Source of the DNA: Dallia pectoralis
Lineage: Eukaryota > Chordata > Actinopteri > Esociformes > Umbridae
Length of the DNA: 64,000 nucleotides
Assembly: GCA_029465975.1 (NCBI GenBank)
Contig: CM055736.1
Coordinates: 9,711,707 to 9,775,706 of the forward strand
Direction: 5' to 3'
In this document: one piece after another, positions 43,521 through 55,900 of the stretch
Position numbering within the stretch: position 1 is the stretch's first letter
Layout of the letters: each line of letters opens with the position of its first letter
The notes under the pieces: generated by a model
What the model was told of the DNA's origin: nothing
Seen by the model: only the letters and a program-made list of their open reading frames with translations
The model's database searches: none
Program-made: the position numbers and the translations under genes

Positions 43521-43705
43521 TCACACCCTTCCTGCATCCTAACACTCAGCCACATTATCAAGGAAACTGTTAATCCCAAATGAGGGTTTTCCAGAGGACT
43601 TATTGCACATGTGCTCTTCTTATGCAATCATGATTACCACACTTTGAGTCAATTATAGAACAGCTTGGAGGGCTTTGTCACCGGTTGCTCACAAAACTAG
43701 AACAG
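43521..43705. repeat. dispersed repeat, copy 2 of a direct pair
   Basis: Same orientation as 40283-40468, 3.2 kb away, with scattered substitutions. Preceded by a (CT)n tract at about 43450-43482. Confidence 0.85.
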
Positions 43706-44102
43706 AAAATAGACTATGAATGTATTTCTTTTTCATTAAAAAAAATTTTTTTCATGCTTTAGTCTAAAAAGTGGGAGTATAATAAACATACTGAATTATC
43801 CTTAGCTTTTGTGAGGGTTTAAGCAATCAACTGTATATCATCTTAAATTAAAGGTATGACATAACATCCTTTTCTCTATGATGGCCCAGAACCATTTTGA
43901 TGCAAAACATTTGCAGTAGCCCAACAGAAAATAAACCTGCTTGATGGACCATGTTATGAGTCGCCATGAAATTCCAAGGAATAAGGCAATTCGTTTATTT
44001 ATTTTATAATTAGAGCATACCAAAAATAATTCAATCAAATCCCTATCAATATGCCTCAGTCCTGTTATTGTATGCACCAGTAGAAAAAAAACTAGGTCTG
44101 TC

Positions 44103-44256
44103 ATCTTGTGTAGCACAGTTGGTAAAGCATCAGATATGCAAGTTAGGCATGTGGGGTGAAATACCAAAGGGGGCCAATACAGAAACAAAATGTATGCACT
44201 CACTCACTGTGAATAACTCTGGATGAGAGCGTCTGCTAAATTATATAAACGAAAAA
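44103..44256 (+). mobile_element. tRNA-derived SINE, degenerate
   Basis: The head tagcacagttggtaaagcat is a pol III A-box-like sequence, and gtggggtgaaataccaa is a decayed B box. The body (ggggccaatacagaaac, tgtatgcactcactcactg) and the tail (ctctggatgagagcgtctgctaaat) match a widespread teleost SINE tail that I recall. Confidence 0.75.
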
Positions 44257-45032
44257 TGCATCCGCAATATTAATGCACCAGTTGTAATACCCTTTAGAAA
44301 CCAATAGCCGGGGCTGTAGGATCATTGTGGATGGGACCTTTAAAGCTGTGTGACTGTCCTCCACTCATGACAAAGGTGAATTATTTAAGTGATACTCATA
44401 CTACAATAGACTCTGAGGTGGGGCACAGCTCATTCACCACTATATGAGCAGGCCAAGAATGGCTCCACAAACCAACAACAAAGCACAACGAGCTAAATTA
44501 AACAGTCAATTCCAATACGGCAACAAAACGATTTTAACAAGTTTAACATCGAAGATGTACAGTTGGCCATGATCGTGGATTTCTGTCCAAAACCAAACCA
44601 TGATGAGATTTAAAAGCTACAGGTCTCAGAGGGACCAACCAGAGGCTTCAGCACCGCTCCCCCCAACCGACCATTACTACCTGGTCCTTCAGTCCTTTGT
44701 CACTGTGCTGACTGACGTCCAGCCCGCCACCAGTAATCTGACCCACACATATACCCTATCACACAGCACTACTCTCCTCCACACACACAGACAGGGTGTA
44801 TTCATGTTATTGGGTAGGACAACCACACAATAGACTGACCTGTGGAAAGGTGCATTTTACCAGTTAAGTTGCTCCCAGTGAAGCCAGTCAACTGGATAAA
44901 AAGGAACTAATTAAATGTATCCACATATACTATAGGTTTATTGTATTATGACTATATACTGTTTTTAGATACTATTCTATAATGATTCCTCCAACCGAAA
45001 TAACTTTCAGTCTTAACCTGGTGGTGATGCTG

Positions 45033-45069
<37 letters not shown>

Positions 45070-46345
45070 CCATGCTGGTGCAGCAGACATTAAACCTAAT
45101 AAAAGGGCAAAAGGCTTACCTCGGAATTCAGGTTGAGAGAATGTTATCTCTGCTTGCTTTTAGGTTGTATATCCGAAATGTAAGAAGTTTAGCCTGTGGA
45201 TTTACTTTAAAGGGAGATGTTGGGGTTTGTGATTAAGGCCTCATCTGATCAGAAATAACTGTGGGTCCTGGACAATTTCTAGTCAGTTTGTGTCTGTTTC
45301 AGGGCTAATCTCAGAACAGGTGTGTTGATCCAGATACAGGTCATCCAGGCCTATAGGGGGAGTGTTGTAATTAGACTGACATGGATCAGGTCAAAGTCAG
45401 GAAACATTACTTATTTTGTCATCATCAATACACACTGACAGTACTTAAATCACAGAGCACTTTTTCAATCACTAATTAAGCCATTTTGCCAAAGAACCAG
45501 TTAAAGTCTGATGAATGCCACATATAGTTTAGGGTGTCAAGAAAGGCTTGGCTTGTAAATACACCTGGTGGCTGCACACTCACAATTCTGTTGAATGCTT
45601 GTTGTTGTCAGTTTCCGTCGGATGCTTGGCACAGTGAATACTTTTGAGGGAGTGTGTGTGTGTGTGTGTCATCTATGGTTGACTCTTCTGTTATGTTAAA
45701 CTACATTATCCATTAATCAGGCAGGCAAATTGTCACACAAACACTACAGGAACCAATGTTCTCCAAAGGATTAGTCCGGGTCGGGACTACAGTCACGGTC
45801 TAGACACTGGAGTCCACAGCAGGTCAATCCATCAGCTAGACAGAATAGCTACGTTGTGGTTGGCACAGCACAGGACACTATAAAAAGATGCCCAGGAAGA
45901 ACCGTATATGAGATTAGGAAACAATACCATTCATGGAAAAATACACATGAGGGTAAATCATCCATTTTATTCTCTGTCATTCTTTCATTGTTCTCCTGTA
46001 TGCCTGGTTTATCTTCCTCCTTCGGCTGAACTAATGTGATTTCTGAAGTCAAGATCCAGACATGGCAATTAAAAAAATTCAATGTGTCATCTTTAATTTT
46101 ACAGTTACAATCATTGTTTTTGTCCAGTGTCTTGAAACCATAAAAATAAATATACATATGTTACATAAAACAAGTCCAGTGTCTTTGATCATACAAAAAA
46201 GAACATTTTGAACAGTGCTGATCACATGACAGGAAGTGGTATAAAGGCGTTACTCGGGTAGTGGTTCATTTGGTATTAGTGGCCCGCATAACATCTATTT
46301 ACATGACATCTCATTACTTTGCCGACTCTCTCTCTCATACAGAGG
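44257..46345. other. intergenic DNA
   Basis: No gene recognised. (GT)n tracts at 45033-45066 and 45650-45670. On the minus strand an AATAAA at 45964-45969 could serve a transcript from the exon-like sequence to the right, but nothing else supports this. Confidence 0.5.
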
Positions 46346-46460
46346 GACATACAGGAGCAATTAGTGTTAAGTGCCTTGCTCAAAGGCACAACATGTCGGC
46401 TCAGGGGTACCTTTAGCGTACTTGTCCAACCCTAATCACTACTAGGCTTTTTACCTACCC
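46346..46460. repeat. dispersed SINE-like repeat fragment
   Basis: Contains ttaagtgccttgctcaaagg, then acaacatgtcggctcagggg, ending ccctaatcactactaggc. This resembles a common teleost repeat with a tRNA-like end that I recall. Degenerate. Confidence 0.55.
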
Positions 46461-46749
46461 TTGGTAAACAGAATATTGGGAACATGCCTTTTTGTACCTG
46501 TGTGCAAATTGTTCTGTTCAATACTTCCATTGGGCCTGCATAGAGTGTAAATGGGAGGGGCTTGCACAGTGAAAAGGCACAGGTTAACTAGTCGAGCCAC
46601 AAAGGAGCGTGTCCTATTACCACGCTGCATTTCTCCACAGTCAGGAAGGATTCCTGGAATGTGTTTCTTTTATACAAACGCAATTATCTGTAAATCTACA
46701 GACACTTCTCTTTCTAATTAGTGACGACACAGTTCTGATACAAAATATA

Positions 46750-47185
46750 GCATTTTCTTGTTTAAATATCTACACGTTGATTACACTTTAAAAGCGTTGG
46801 GCGAAAGGCTGTGTTTCTGTTCGTACACACGTGACTTGCAGAGACACGGCACTTGGTGAGTTTTTCAGTTTCTTCTGATCTTCCTGTAGATACTTGCTGT
46901 AGATTCTTCCTGAACTCCATTGTCTGTTTGTCTTTCAAGTCCTTCTTTGGACTGCGACTGCAACTCCCTGACGGTACCGGCACGGAATAATCATGCATCC
47001 GTGTGCCAACGTGTGTGTCAGTCTTAAGACTCGTAGTAGTATACGACCCAACAGGAGTCACTCCTTCTGAGTCTGCAGTGCATTCTGGGGGATCTTCGTA
47101 GTCTTTCTTCACCTCTTTGTCTAGTGGTTTGGCACAGAAGACACCCCAGGTCCAGCAGGCAGGGGACTCCTCTAGTCACTTTAGT
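46750..47185 (-). CDS. open frame of unknown status, possible exon of an unrecognised gene
   Basis: Uninterrupted minus-strand frame of about 145 codons ending in TAA. It begins after a stop near 47185 with LEESPACWTWGVFCAKPLDK and continues VKKDYEDPPECTADSEG, ending KCNQRVDI. Composition is unbiased and not repeat-derived, which makes it stand out from other frames. It is in a different frame from the upstream exon-like segment (47181-47251), so it could be a 3'UTR shadow, a frameshifted pseudogene or chance. I do not recognise a domain. Confidence 0.25.
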
Positions 47186-47251
47186 CCCAAACATACGTTC
47201 CCTTTTTGACCGGCAGGCTAGGCCCTGCAGTAATACTGCTCTCCTTAGGAG
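47181..47251 (-). CDS. possible terminal coding exon of an unrecognised gene
   Basis: After a strong acceptor (long pyrimidine tract, ttcccag) the phase-1 frame reads PKESSITAGPSLPVKKGTYV then WD and TAA at 47181-47183. If joined to 47388-47522 by the GTAAAG donor, the phases fit. Two other frames are also open here, so the choice is uncertain. Confidence 0.3.
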
Positions 47252-47387
47252 CTGGGAAGAGTTAGGAGTCAAGGGTGAAAGGTGAGGCAATGGCGGCGAG
47301 GTGACGGGTCATTTCTCCATCCTACACCGTCGTGCTGCCTCCTCTCTTCTCCTCACCTCTACGTCCTCTCCTCATTTTCTACTTTAC

Positions 47388-47522
47388 TGTTCACCTCTGA
47401 TTGCTCTGTCCTCCGCTCCTCTAATCTCCTTAAGTCCAGGGAGAAGTCCACTCGCCTCCTCTCATAAGGGCAGAGAGATTTTGGTTTTCCTGCTGGGTCA
47501 AATTGAAGTTTCATTACTGCCA
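47388..47522 (-). CDS. possible coding exon of an unrecognised gene
   Basis: After a pyrimidine-rich tract and ccggaacag acceptor, the minus strand reads VAVMKLQFDPAGKPKSLCPY then ERRRVDFSLDLRRLEERRTE and QSEVN. The sequence looks protein-like, with charged helix-type composition. Two donors are available, GTAAAG (exon end 47388) or GTGAAC (exon end 47395). It could begin at the internal ATG or continue from an upstream exon. It lies about 1.2 kb beyond the celsr1 minisatellite. No family recognised. Confidence 0.35.
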
Positions 47523-48433
47523 CTGTTCCGGAAGAAACAAAGGGATGGAGGGAAGCGATAGAGAGATAGATATTGAGAGGGAGGATAAGAGGGGGGAATG
47601 GAGTGTGGGGAGACATGCTGGGTTAGATATCTTCAGGGAAGGACAACAGCAGTAGCTAGTGCACATAACATGCAACATTCATAGTGCATGTGAGATAAGA
47701 ACATTCATTCAGGAACCCATGCCCCATCACAAAACAAAACAACTTTAGCGCTGATACGGACCGGGTCGACTTTCATTAAACCCCATGCTAATATGACACG
47801 TCCATTTCGGATCTTGCAGTTCTACTGACACACCTGAGACGCTATCTGCTAAATACCACTGGATAACTAGAGCACACGTCGCGCTGCTGTATTTGAGAAT
47901 GCAAGCTAAGATCTGTTAATTGTGACTGAATGATCTACAACTCATAATAATAGGTTTGTTTTTTTCAGTTGTGTTTTTCTGCAAGGCGATTATGTGATCA
48001 GTCAGCCCTTTGTCTACGGCAGTCTTTTTGGTGTCCTCTAAAATGGCCCATGCTGTGCTAGTAGAACACAAGGCCGCCACACAGCTGTGACATCAGCGGT
48101 GACATCATCACAGGGGTTGGTGTTAGTTCCAAATTTGATTAGCATTTGAATACGCCACAAGAAGCTGAATTTGACATTATGGAAGGAATTGCGAATCGAT
48201 ATTGATTGTAATTTCTATATATTCTATATACTGTATAATACAATGACAAGATAATCAATATATAATTTCACAATTTTAGACCAATTTCTTGACCAATTCA
48301 GCCAATTGAAATTGTTTTATCGTAATGTTTCAACCTATTGGTATTGTTAACCCTACATGAAAATGTATGACCCCCAAATGAGCCACTAGAATTGTTGTCT
48401 TTTCAATTCTAATGTAAATGCTGCTTCCTGTGA
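47523..48433 (-). other. sequence between celsr1 3' array and exon-like segment
   Basis: AT-rich, with no array and no coding sequence that I can support. Part may be celsr1 3'UTR. Confidence 0.5.
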
Positions 48434-49625
48434 GCTGGCCATTGATTCATAACGGTACTAGCTGACTCTGTGTCTGATTCATAATGGTACTGGCTGACTC
48501 TGTGTCTAATTCATAACGGTACTAGCTGACTCTGTGTCTGATTCATAACAGTATTATCTGACTCTCTGTCTGATTCATAACGGTACTGGCTGACTCTGTC
48601 TTATTCATAACGGTACTGGCTGACTCTGTCTGATTCATAACGGTACCAGCTGACTCTGTCTGATTCATAACGGTACCAGCTGACTCTGTCTGATTCATAA
48701 CGGTACCAGCTGACTCTGTCTGATTCATAACGGTACTGGCTGACTCTGTCTGATTCATAACGGTACCAGCTGACTCTGTCTGATTCATAACGGTACCAGC
48801 TGACTCTGTCTGATTCATAACGGTACCAGCTGACTCTGTCTGATTCATAACGGTACTAGCTGACTCTGTGTCTGATTCATAACGGTACTGGCTGACTCTG
48901 TGTCTGATTCATAACGGTACTAGCTGACTCTGTGTCTGATTCATAACGGTACTAGCTGACTCTGTCTGATTCATAACGGTACTAGCTGACTCTGTGTCTG
49001 ATTCATAACGGTACTAGCTGACCCTGTGTCTGATTCACAACGGTACATGCTGACTCTGTCTGATTCATAACGGTACTAGCTGGCTGTCTGATTCATAACG
49101 GTACTAGCTGACTCTGTCTGATTCATAACGGTACTAGCTGACTCTGTGTCTGATTCATAACGGTACTATCTGACTCTGTGTCTGATTCATAACGGTACTA
49201 GCTGACTCTGTGTCTGATTCATAACGGTATTATCTGACTCTGTGTCTGATTCATAACGGTATTATCTGACTCTCTGTCTGATTCATAACGGTACTAGCTG
49301 ACTCTGTGTCTGATTCATAACGTTACTATCTGACTCTCTGTCTGATTCATAACGGTACTAGCTGACTCTCTGTCTGATTCATAACGGTACTAGCTGACTC
49401 TCTGTCTTATTCATAACGGTACTAGCTGACTCTCTGACTGATTCATAACGGTACTGGCTGACTCTCTGTCTGATTCATAACGGTACTAGCTGACTCTCTG
49501 TCTGATTCATAACGGTACTAGCTGACTCTCTGTCTTATTCATAACGGTACTAGCTGACTCTCTGACTGATTCATAACGGTACTGGCTGACTCTCTGTCTG
49601 ATTCATAACGGCACTAGCTGACTAC
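48434..49625. repeat. 30-36-bp minisatellite at the celsr1 stop codon, about 37 copies
   Basis: Units of gctgactctgtgtctgattc plus ataacggtacta. Variants are ctgtctg (30-bp), ctctgtctg and ctgtgtctg (32-bp), with blocks of tggc, cagc or tagc. The array runs into the celsr1 stop codon (49614-49616) and so lies in the 3'UTR. Confidence 0.96.
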
Positions 49626-49912
49626 CCACTCTGAGTCTGATTCGTTGCCTCCATTCTGCGTCACCGTCTTCATGGCGACGCCTCCATTCTCCCTGACAGG
49701 ATGTTGAGGACGTGGGGCGATCAGAGGCTTGATGAGGCTGTTGCCCACGGTTACGGGGCGAACGCCGTCATTGGACGCCACCGAGGGGGTCTTGGATGGA
49801 GGGATGATGGGGGGATGATGGGTGTGGTAGTCACTCAGCTTCTCTCTGAGACGGTTCTTCATGTTCTTGTCGGCCAGAGGTGGGAGGTAGGTGATCTTAT
49901 TCTTCAGGATGC
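49614..49912 (-). CDS. celsr1: celsr1 last coding exon
   Basis: 299 nt, phase 1 in. Starts GILKNKITYLPPLADKNMKN RLREKLSDY and ends NGGNESDSEWVVS with TAG at 49614-49616. The middle (HHPPIIPPSKTPSVASND and on) is variable. The final codons and the stop resemble the unit of the adjoining minisatellite. Confidence 0.94.
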
Positions 49913-52900
49913 CTGTGGCGGAAAGGATGTGTTTACGGCGGAATAAACACTACGTTTAATACAGATCCAGTTACAAAGTCTAAAGACAGAACATGTGGGT
50001 GCATGAATAAACAAACAAATATCAACATACAAAAAGACAAAGATTCTTTTTGTTTGCTCTCACCCTTCTTGGGCTCCAGGTGTTGATTGCTGTTAGACAG
50101 GTTTGGAGGTCCATTACTTGGTCCATTGGAGGGGATGCTCAGAGGTCCGTTCTCCCTGGTCGGGGTCTCCACGTCCTGGTTTGTCTCTCCGATGTGGTTG
50201 GGCCTGTTCTCCCTGTGCAGCTCCACGTTCACCTTGGTCTCTACCCTCAGCCGCTCTGCACCCCCGGGATCCTCGCTGTCACTGGCTGTCGTCGCCTCCG
50301 TGGGCCAGTAAGGTTTCACGTGATTGGACACGGCGTCCACTAAGGCGGGACAGGGAAAAGTGTCAGTGCTTTAGTTGTGCCTGATGTAATAACAATGTCA
50401 AATGATTAATGTGACCCATTCAGTGAGTGAATAAATCCCTAAATGAGAGGCTGTCTGTGTTCTGAGAGGTGCCAGGGTTCAGGTGTGGTACCTTTGCTTG
50501 TCGGGCCGGGCTTTTTGGGTGTACTGTGTTGAGGCTGTCTCTCGTTGTTCCACTTGGGCTTGATGTCCATATCCTCGTCGTCACTGTCAGAGGACTGAGA
50601 CGACGCGAAGGACGAACTGTGCTCATCGACAGACAGCTCACTGTCTGAATCCGAATCTATTGGACAGAGATGCAGAGATGAAGAGAGAGATGGTGGGAGA
50701 GATGGAGAGATGAAGAGAGAGAGATGAAGAGAGATGGGGAGATGAAGAGAGATGGGGAGATGAAGAGAGATGGGGAGATGAAGAGAGAGATGGGGGGATA
50801 TAGAGAGAGATGGGGAGATGAAGAGAGAGATGGAGGGAGATGGGGAGATGAAGAGAGAGATGGAGGGAGATGGGGAGATGAAGAGAGAGATGGAGCAAAT
50901 TAAGGGAGGTGGAGGAGAAGGCAGAAGAAAAGAGAGAGAGTGGCCCATTAACATTGAATACAGACAGATTGGTCACTTCTGGGTTGACTACACCCCGCCA
51001 CCCCATCTGGCTCTTAAATAGGAGAGAACATGGTATGTCTTACCTTCTCCCTCCTTAGTGCCGTTACTGTGGAACAGAGATCCGTCCAGGTTGCTATGTC
51101 CAGCTTTGGCTGTCCCAGACGACACACTGGGCTTCTCCCCCCTATGTTACAGATCAAGTGAACACAGGCTAAATTTAGTTCATGGTCAAATCCAGTGAAG
51201 CCTTAGAACCCGGTAAAACAGTCCGCGTCCAGGGCCAACAAGTACCCCACCTGCACAGTGGAATTTCACCAATTTTATCGCTACTCCCCGTGTTACAGTT
51301 GACAGGTACTTATGGTTTGAGAAATTAGCCAGAAGGCATCATGAAAAACTGCTCTCATAGTTGAACCTGTCTGCTGCTCTCATAGTTGAACCTGTCTGCT
51401 GCTCACTGATGTAGTTGAACCTGTCTACTGCTTTCATATTTAAACCTGTCTACTGCTCACTGATGTAGTTGAACCTGTCTACAGCTCTCTGATGTAGTCT
51501 AACCTGTCTACTGCTCTCTGATGTAGTTGAACCTGTCTACGGCTCTCTGATGTAGTCTAACCTGTCTACTGCTCTCTGATGTTGTTGAACCTGTCTACGG
51601 CTCTCTGATGTAGTTGAACCTGTCTACAGCTCTCTGATGTAGTCGAACCTGTCTAGTTCTCTCTGATGTAGTTGAACCTGTCTACTGCTCTCTGATGTAG
51701 TTGAACCCGTCTAGTTCTCTCTGATGTAGTCTAACCTGTCTACTGCTCTCTGATGTAGTTGAACCTGTCTACAGCTCTCTGATGTAGTTGAACCTGTCTA
51801 CTGCTCTCTGATGTAGTCTAACCTGTCTACTGCTCTCTGATGTAGTTGAACCTGTCTACTGCTCTCTGATGTAGTTGAACCTGTCTACTGCTCTCTGATG
51901 TAGTTGAACCTGTCTACTGCTCTCTGATGTAGTTGAACCTGTCTACTGCTCTTTGATGTAAGCAAACTGGCACGCTGGGGTTGGAACCGAGCCAAACGCC
52001 AGAAGCAGGCTGTGTGTCGGAAATATTGGACCAGGTTCTGTAACCCTCCCACTGCCCAAGCCAGCTTACCTGCTGGGCTGGGCCATAGTTGTGTGTGTGT
52101 TTGTCTCTCCTGAAATGTGTGCCTGGTGTACAGAACCACTGTGTCACCCTGAGTCATGCTTTAAGCAAAGAAGAATAATATTCAAAAAGACAAAAACTGT
52201 CAGGAAAACTGAGAGATCAGGGGAGAGACAGAATGCACTGCACTGAGAGGAGGACAGAGAGAGCGAGGAGACAAGTGTGAGAGAGGAGACAGAGAGAGAG
52301 AGAGAGCGGTTGGGGCAAGCTAATAGGTTTAGTGTAGGTGCACTAGTCGTGCAAAGAAAGAGATTTAATTGAGATCCATACGGACAGACTGAGAGATATA
52401 GAGATATAGAGAGTGAGACAGGTTGCCATGCGGTTGCCATGTGGTTGCCATGCGGTTGCCATGCGGTTGCCATGCGGTTGCCATGCGACCATCACCGTGA
52501 TACCTCAGTGTGTATGCTGCATGGTAGCTGCTGTGACTCTTGGCTGACCTGACAGTGCTCAGGGAAACATTGGACTCCCCGATGGCTGACCTGTACAGAG
52601 CGCCGTCATCAGTGTACGTGTTGTTACAGTTCAGAGACCGCTGCATGGAGGGGGAGGGAGAGAGGGAGTGGGGGAGAGAGAGGGAGTGGGGGAGGGAGAG
52701 AGGGGAGGGAGGGAGAGAGGGAGTGGGGGAGGGAGGGAGTGGGGGAGGGAGTGGGGGAGGGAGAGAGGGAGTGGGGGAGGGAGGGAGAGAGGGAGAGAGG
52801 GAGGGAGGGGGAGGAGGGATAGGGTGGGAGGGGCTCAGGAGGGATAGGGTGGGAGGGGGCAGGAGGGATAGGGTGGGAGGGGGCAGGAGGGATAGGGTGG

Positions 52901-55900
52901 GAGGGGGCAGGAGGGATAGGGTGGGAGGGGGCAGGAGGGATAGGGTGGGAGGGGGCAGGAGGGATAGGGTGGGAGGGGGCAGGAGGGATAGGGTGGGAGG
53001 GGGCAGGAGGGATAGGGTGGGAGGGGGCAGGAGGGATAGGGTGGGAGGGGGCAGGAGGGATAGGGTGGGAGGGGGAGGAGGGATAGGGTGGGAGGGGGAG
53101 GAGGGATAGGGTGTGAGGGGGAGGGAGGGAGTGGGGGAAGGAGAGAGGGAGTGGGGGAAGGAGAGAGGGATTGGGGGAAGGGGAGAGGGAGGGATTGGGG
53201 GAAGGGGAGAGGGAGGGAGTGGGGGAGGGAGTGGGGGAGGGAGTGGGGGAGGGAGAGAGGGGAGGGAGGGAGAGAGGGAGGGAGAGAGGGAGGGAGGGAG
53301 AGATGGGAGGGAGGGAGGGAGAGATGGGAGGGAGGGAGGGAGAGAGGGAGGTAGAGAGGGAGAGAGAAATTAATTACAAATCGTTTGATGATCGTTTTTT
53401 CACCTTCACACGATTGTGCACATTGTGTCTGTGTGTGTGTGTGTGTGTGCGCGTGTGTGTGTACTTACAGTAAGTAGAGTTGCTCGAGTGGTGCTGGATT
53501 CATCCGCTAAAGCCTTTTTCCCAGTAAAGACATTCTTCAGATTCTTCCTGACTTCTTTGTTAAAGATCACATGAAAGAAGAAGATGAAGATGCCCTACAA
53601 GGACAGAGAAAGAAAACGATGGCGATAGAGGATCAGTGAAAGGTGCTACAAGCGTCTCACGACAGGAGCACTGACCAGATATCCCCTGACAACGTAATCC
53701 TATTCACCAGGGCTTCACAGACGATCAGTAGTCCTACTTTTGCCAGTCAATACCATGACGACTGACCCATGACACTCACTCACTCTCTAACCTCTCACCT
53801 GCAGACAGCTAAAGATGGCAAACAGGTAGTGGAAGGTCATGACATCACTGTTGACAGCCATAAGGCCCAGCAGCCAGGTGGCGCTGATGAGCAGTAGGAG
53901 CAGGAAGGCCATCCTGAGGGCGGAGCTGTGGAGGAAGATCAGAACACACACTTATTCCGCAATCGCTCTCCTTGCGGGAAATCTCAAAGGACACATATTT
54001 TAACCCAACTGATTTTGGATATTCTTAATCTGAAATGTGTGTGTGAGCGTGCTTACTAATCTGCATGCGCACACGTGTGTGTGTGTGTACAATAAGTTTA
54101 TACTTACATGGCTCCAGACTTCTCAAAGGACCGTTGTCTTCGTCCACAGGAGGCCTTTGCTGCCAGTATAAAAATGACGATGTTGACCTTACAGGGAGAA
54201 GAGAGACTTTCACAGTCAACACCAAATGAACTCAAAACCATTACCTGAACATCACTAAAACAAGAGGAAGACTTTGGAATTCTCAGACTTTGGAAGTGAG
54301 GGCAAAGGTCAGAAGAAATAAAGAACAGGAAAGGGCAGACATGATAGGAGATTATAAACAAGTTCTAACAACTACGTAAAAACTGCTTTTGAATTAGCAT
54401 GATGACTAATATGGAAAGGAAATATCCAACTACTTCAAAAGTGCATCACTTATATGAATCAGAAAATGAACAATCCTTCTGCGGAAGTGACTGACCTGTT
54501 GTGAAATGACAAGTTCGAAAGACTAAAGTATTTAGCCAAGGCACTCACCAGGACGACTACGGAGATGGGTCCTGCGAAGCTCCAGATGAGGGTGTCGTGA
54601 ACGGACAGCCAGCAGAAGTCTGGGTTCCCGTAGCCCTGAGGATCCAGACCTACAGCCAGACCTGAGGATGGGGCAGCGTGTTAGCTACTAGTCTGGATCT
54701 GTTTAGCAGTCATACAGCCAGACCTGAGGATACGGCAGCGTGTTAGCTACTAGTCTGGGTCTGTTTAGCAGTCATACAGCCAGACCTGAGGATACGGCAG
54801 CGTGTTAGCTACTAGTCTGGGTCTGTTTAGCAGTCATACAGCCAGACCTGAGGATGGGGCAGCGTGTTAGCTACTAGTCTGGGTCTGTTTAGCAGTCATT
54901 ACACATAACAGCTGGAATGTCAGCTGATCAGACTGGCTTGTTAACTTCACTGTGAAGCTTCCAAAGACAGGGGACCATTTTTCACTTGACAGGTAACAAA
55001 ATGGAGAGACATGTGGAATACCTAAAACAAATCTTTAATGGCTGAAGGCTGAAAGAGCTGTTAAATGCCACTACAAAAGCCTTAACTAGTAGGTTTAATG
55101 AATAGCCCATGTCACGAGTGTGGTTAAACAGGTTAAGAACAGCAGTTTTGGAGAACTGCAGGAAAAACCCTCGATCTAAACCAAATCATGTAGAACAGGC
55201 CAACCCAATAGACAAGGATACTGCAATGAAACCACTGCAGCAGAGTACAGGCAGAACCTGACCCAAGTGTATCTCTATCACTGGGCTCTCTTACTTTATT
55301 CAAACCAGGAAGAAACACACACACACGGCTCCATTGGAAAGCTAAGGGAATTAGCAAGCTCGCTAACCCAGGGATTTAAGTAGAATATAGCGTTGGAAAC
55401 TATTACAGAGAGGAAGAGACGGGTCGGGGGAGTGGCCTATTCTCTCCCAGGCTGTGACAGTGTGCCAGGGCGGATGGCATCAGCGCACATAAGTTAAGAC
55501 CTAATCACCCAGAGGATGTCCACAAGACCGGATACCCAACTGGAGACTGGACAGACACTTCAGGATCTCTCTTCCTTAACACTGTTTCGAGTCTTCTGCT
55601 CAACTCACTGTCCCTCTCACTCGTCTCTTTATTCACACTGTCTCTGAGAATGTTAATTTTTATCCAAATGTGGCTCTCTTCCTCGCTCATAGCATTATCT
55701 CTAGTATTTCACTTGTATCTTTCTTTTCCTGACTCCCTTTATCTGTCTAATATTATTTATTTATTTCTCCCTCTGTATCTCTCTTATTTACTTATTTACT
55801 GGTCTCATACCATGTGTATCTCTCTGCATATCTATTTTCTTCTCCACATAGAGAAGGACATTGCATATTTGCACTATGGCATAATCAAAGTACATGAGAT

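Noticed and set aside
52080..52119. Possible extra celsr1 exon (RRDKHTHNYGPAQQ with AG and GT borders)
   Set aside because: Phase does not fit: inserting it breaks the frame into the exon at 51044-51141, whereas skipping it joins cleanly.
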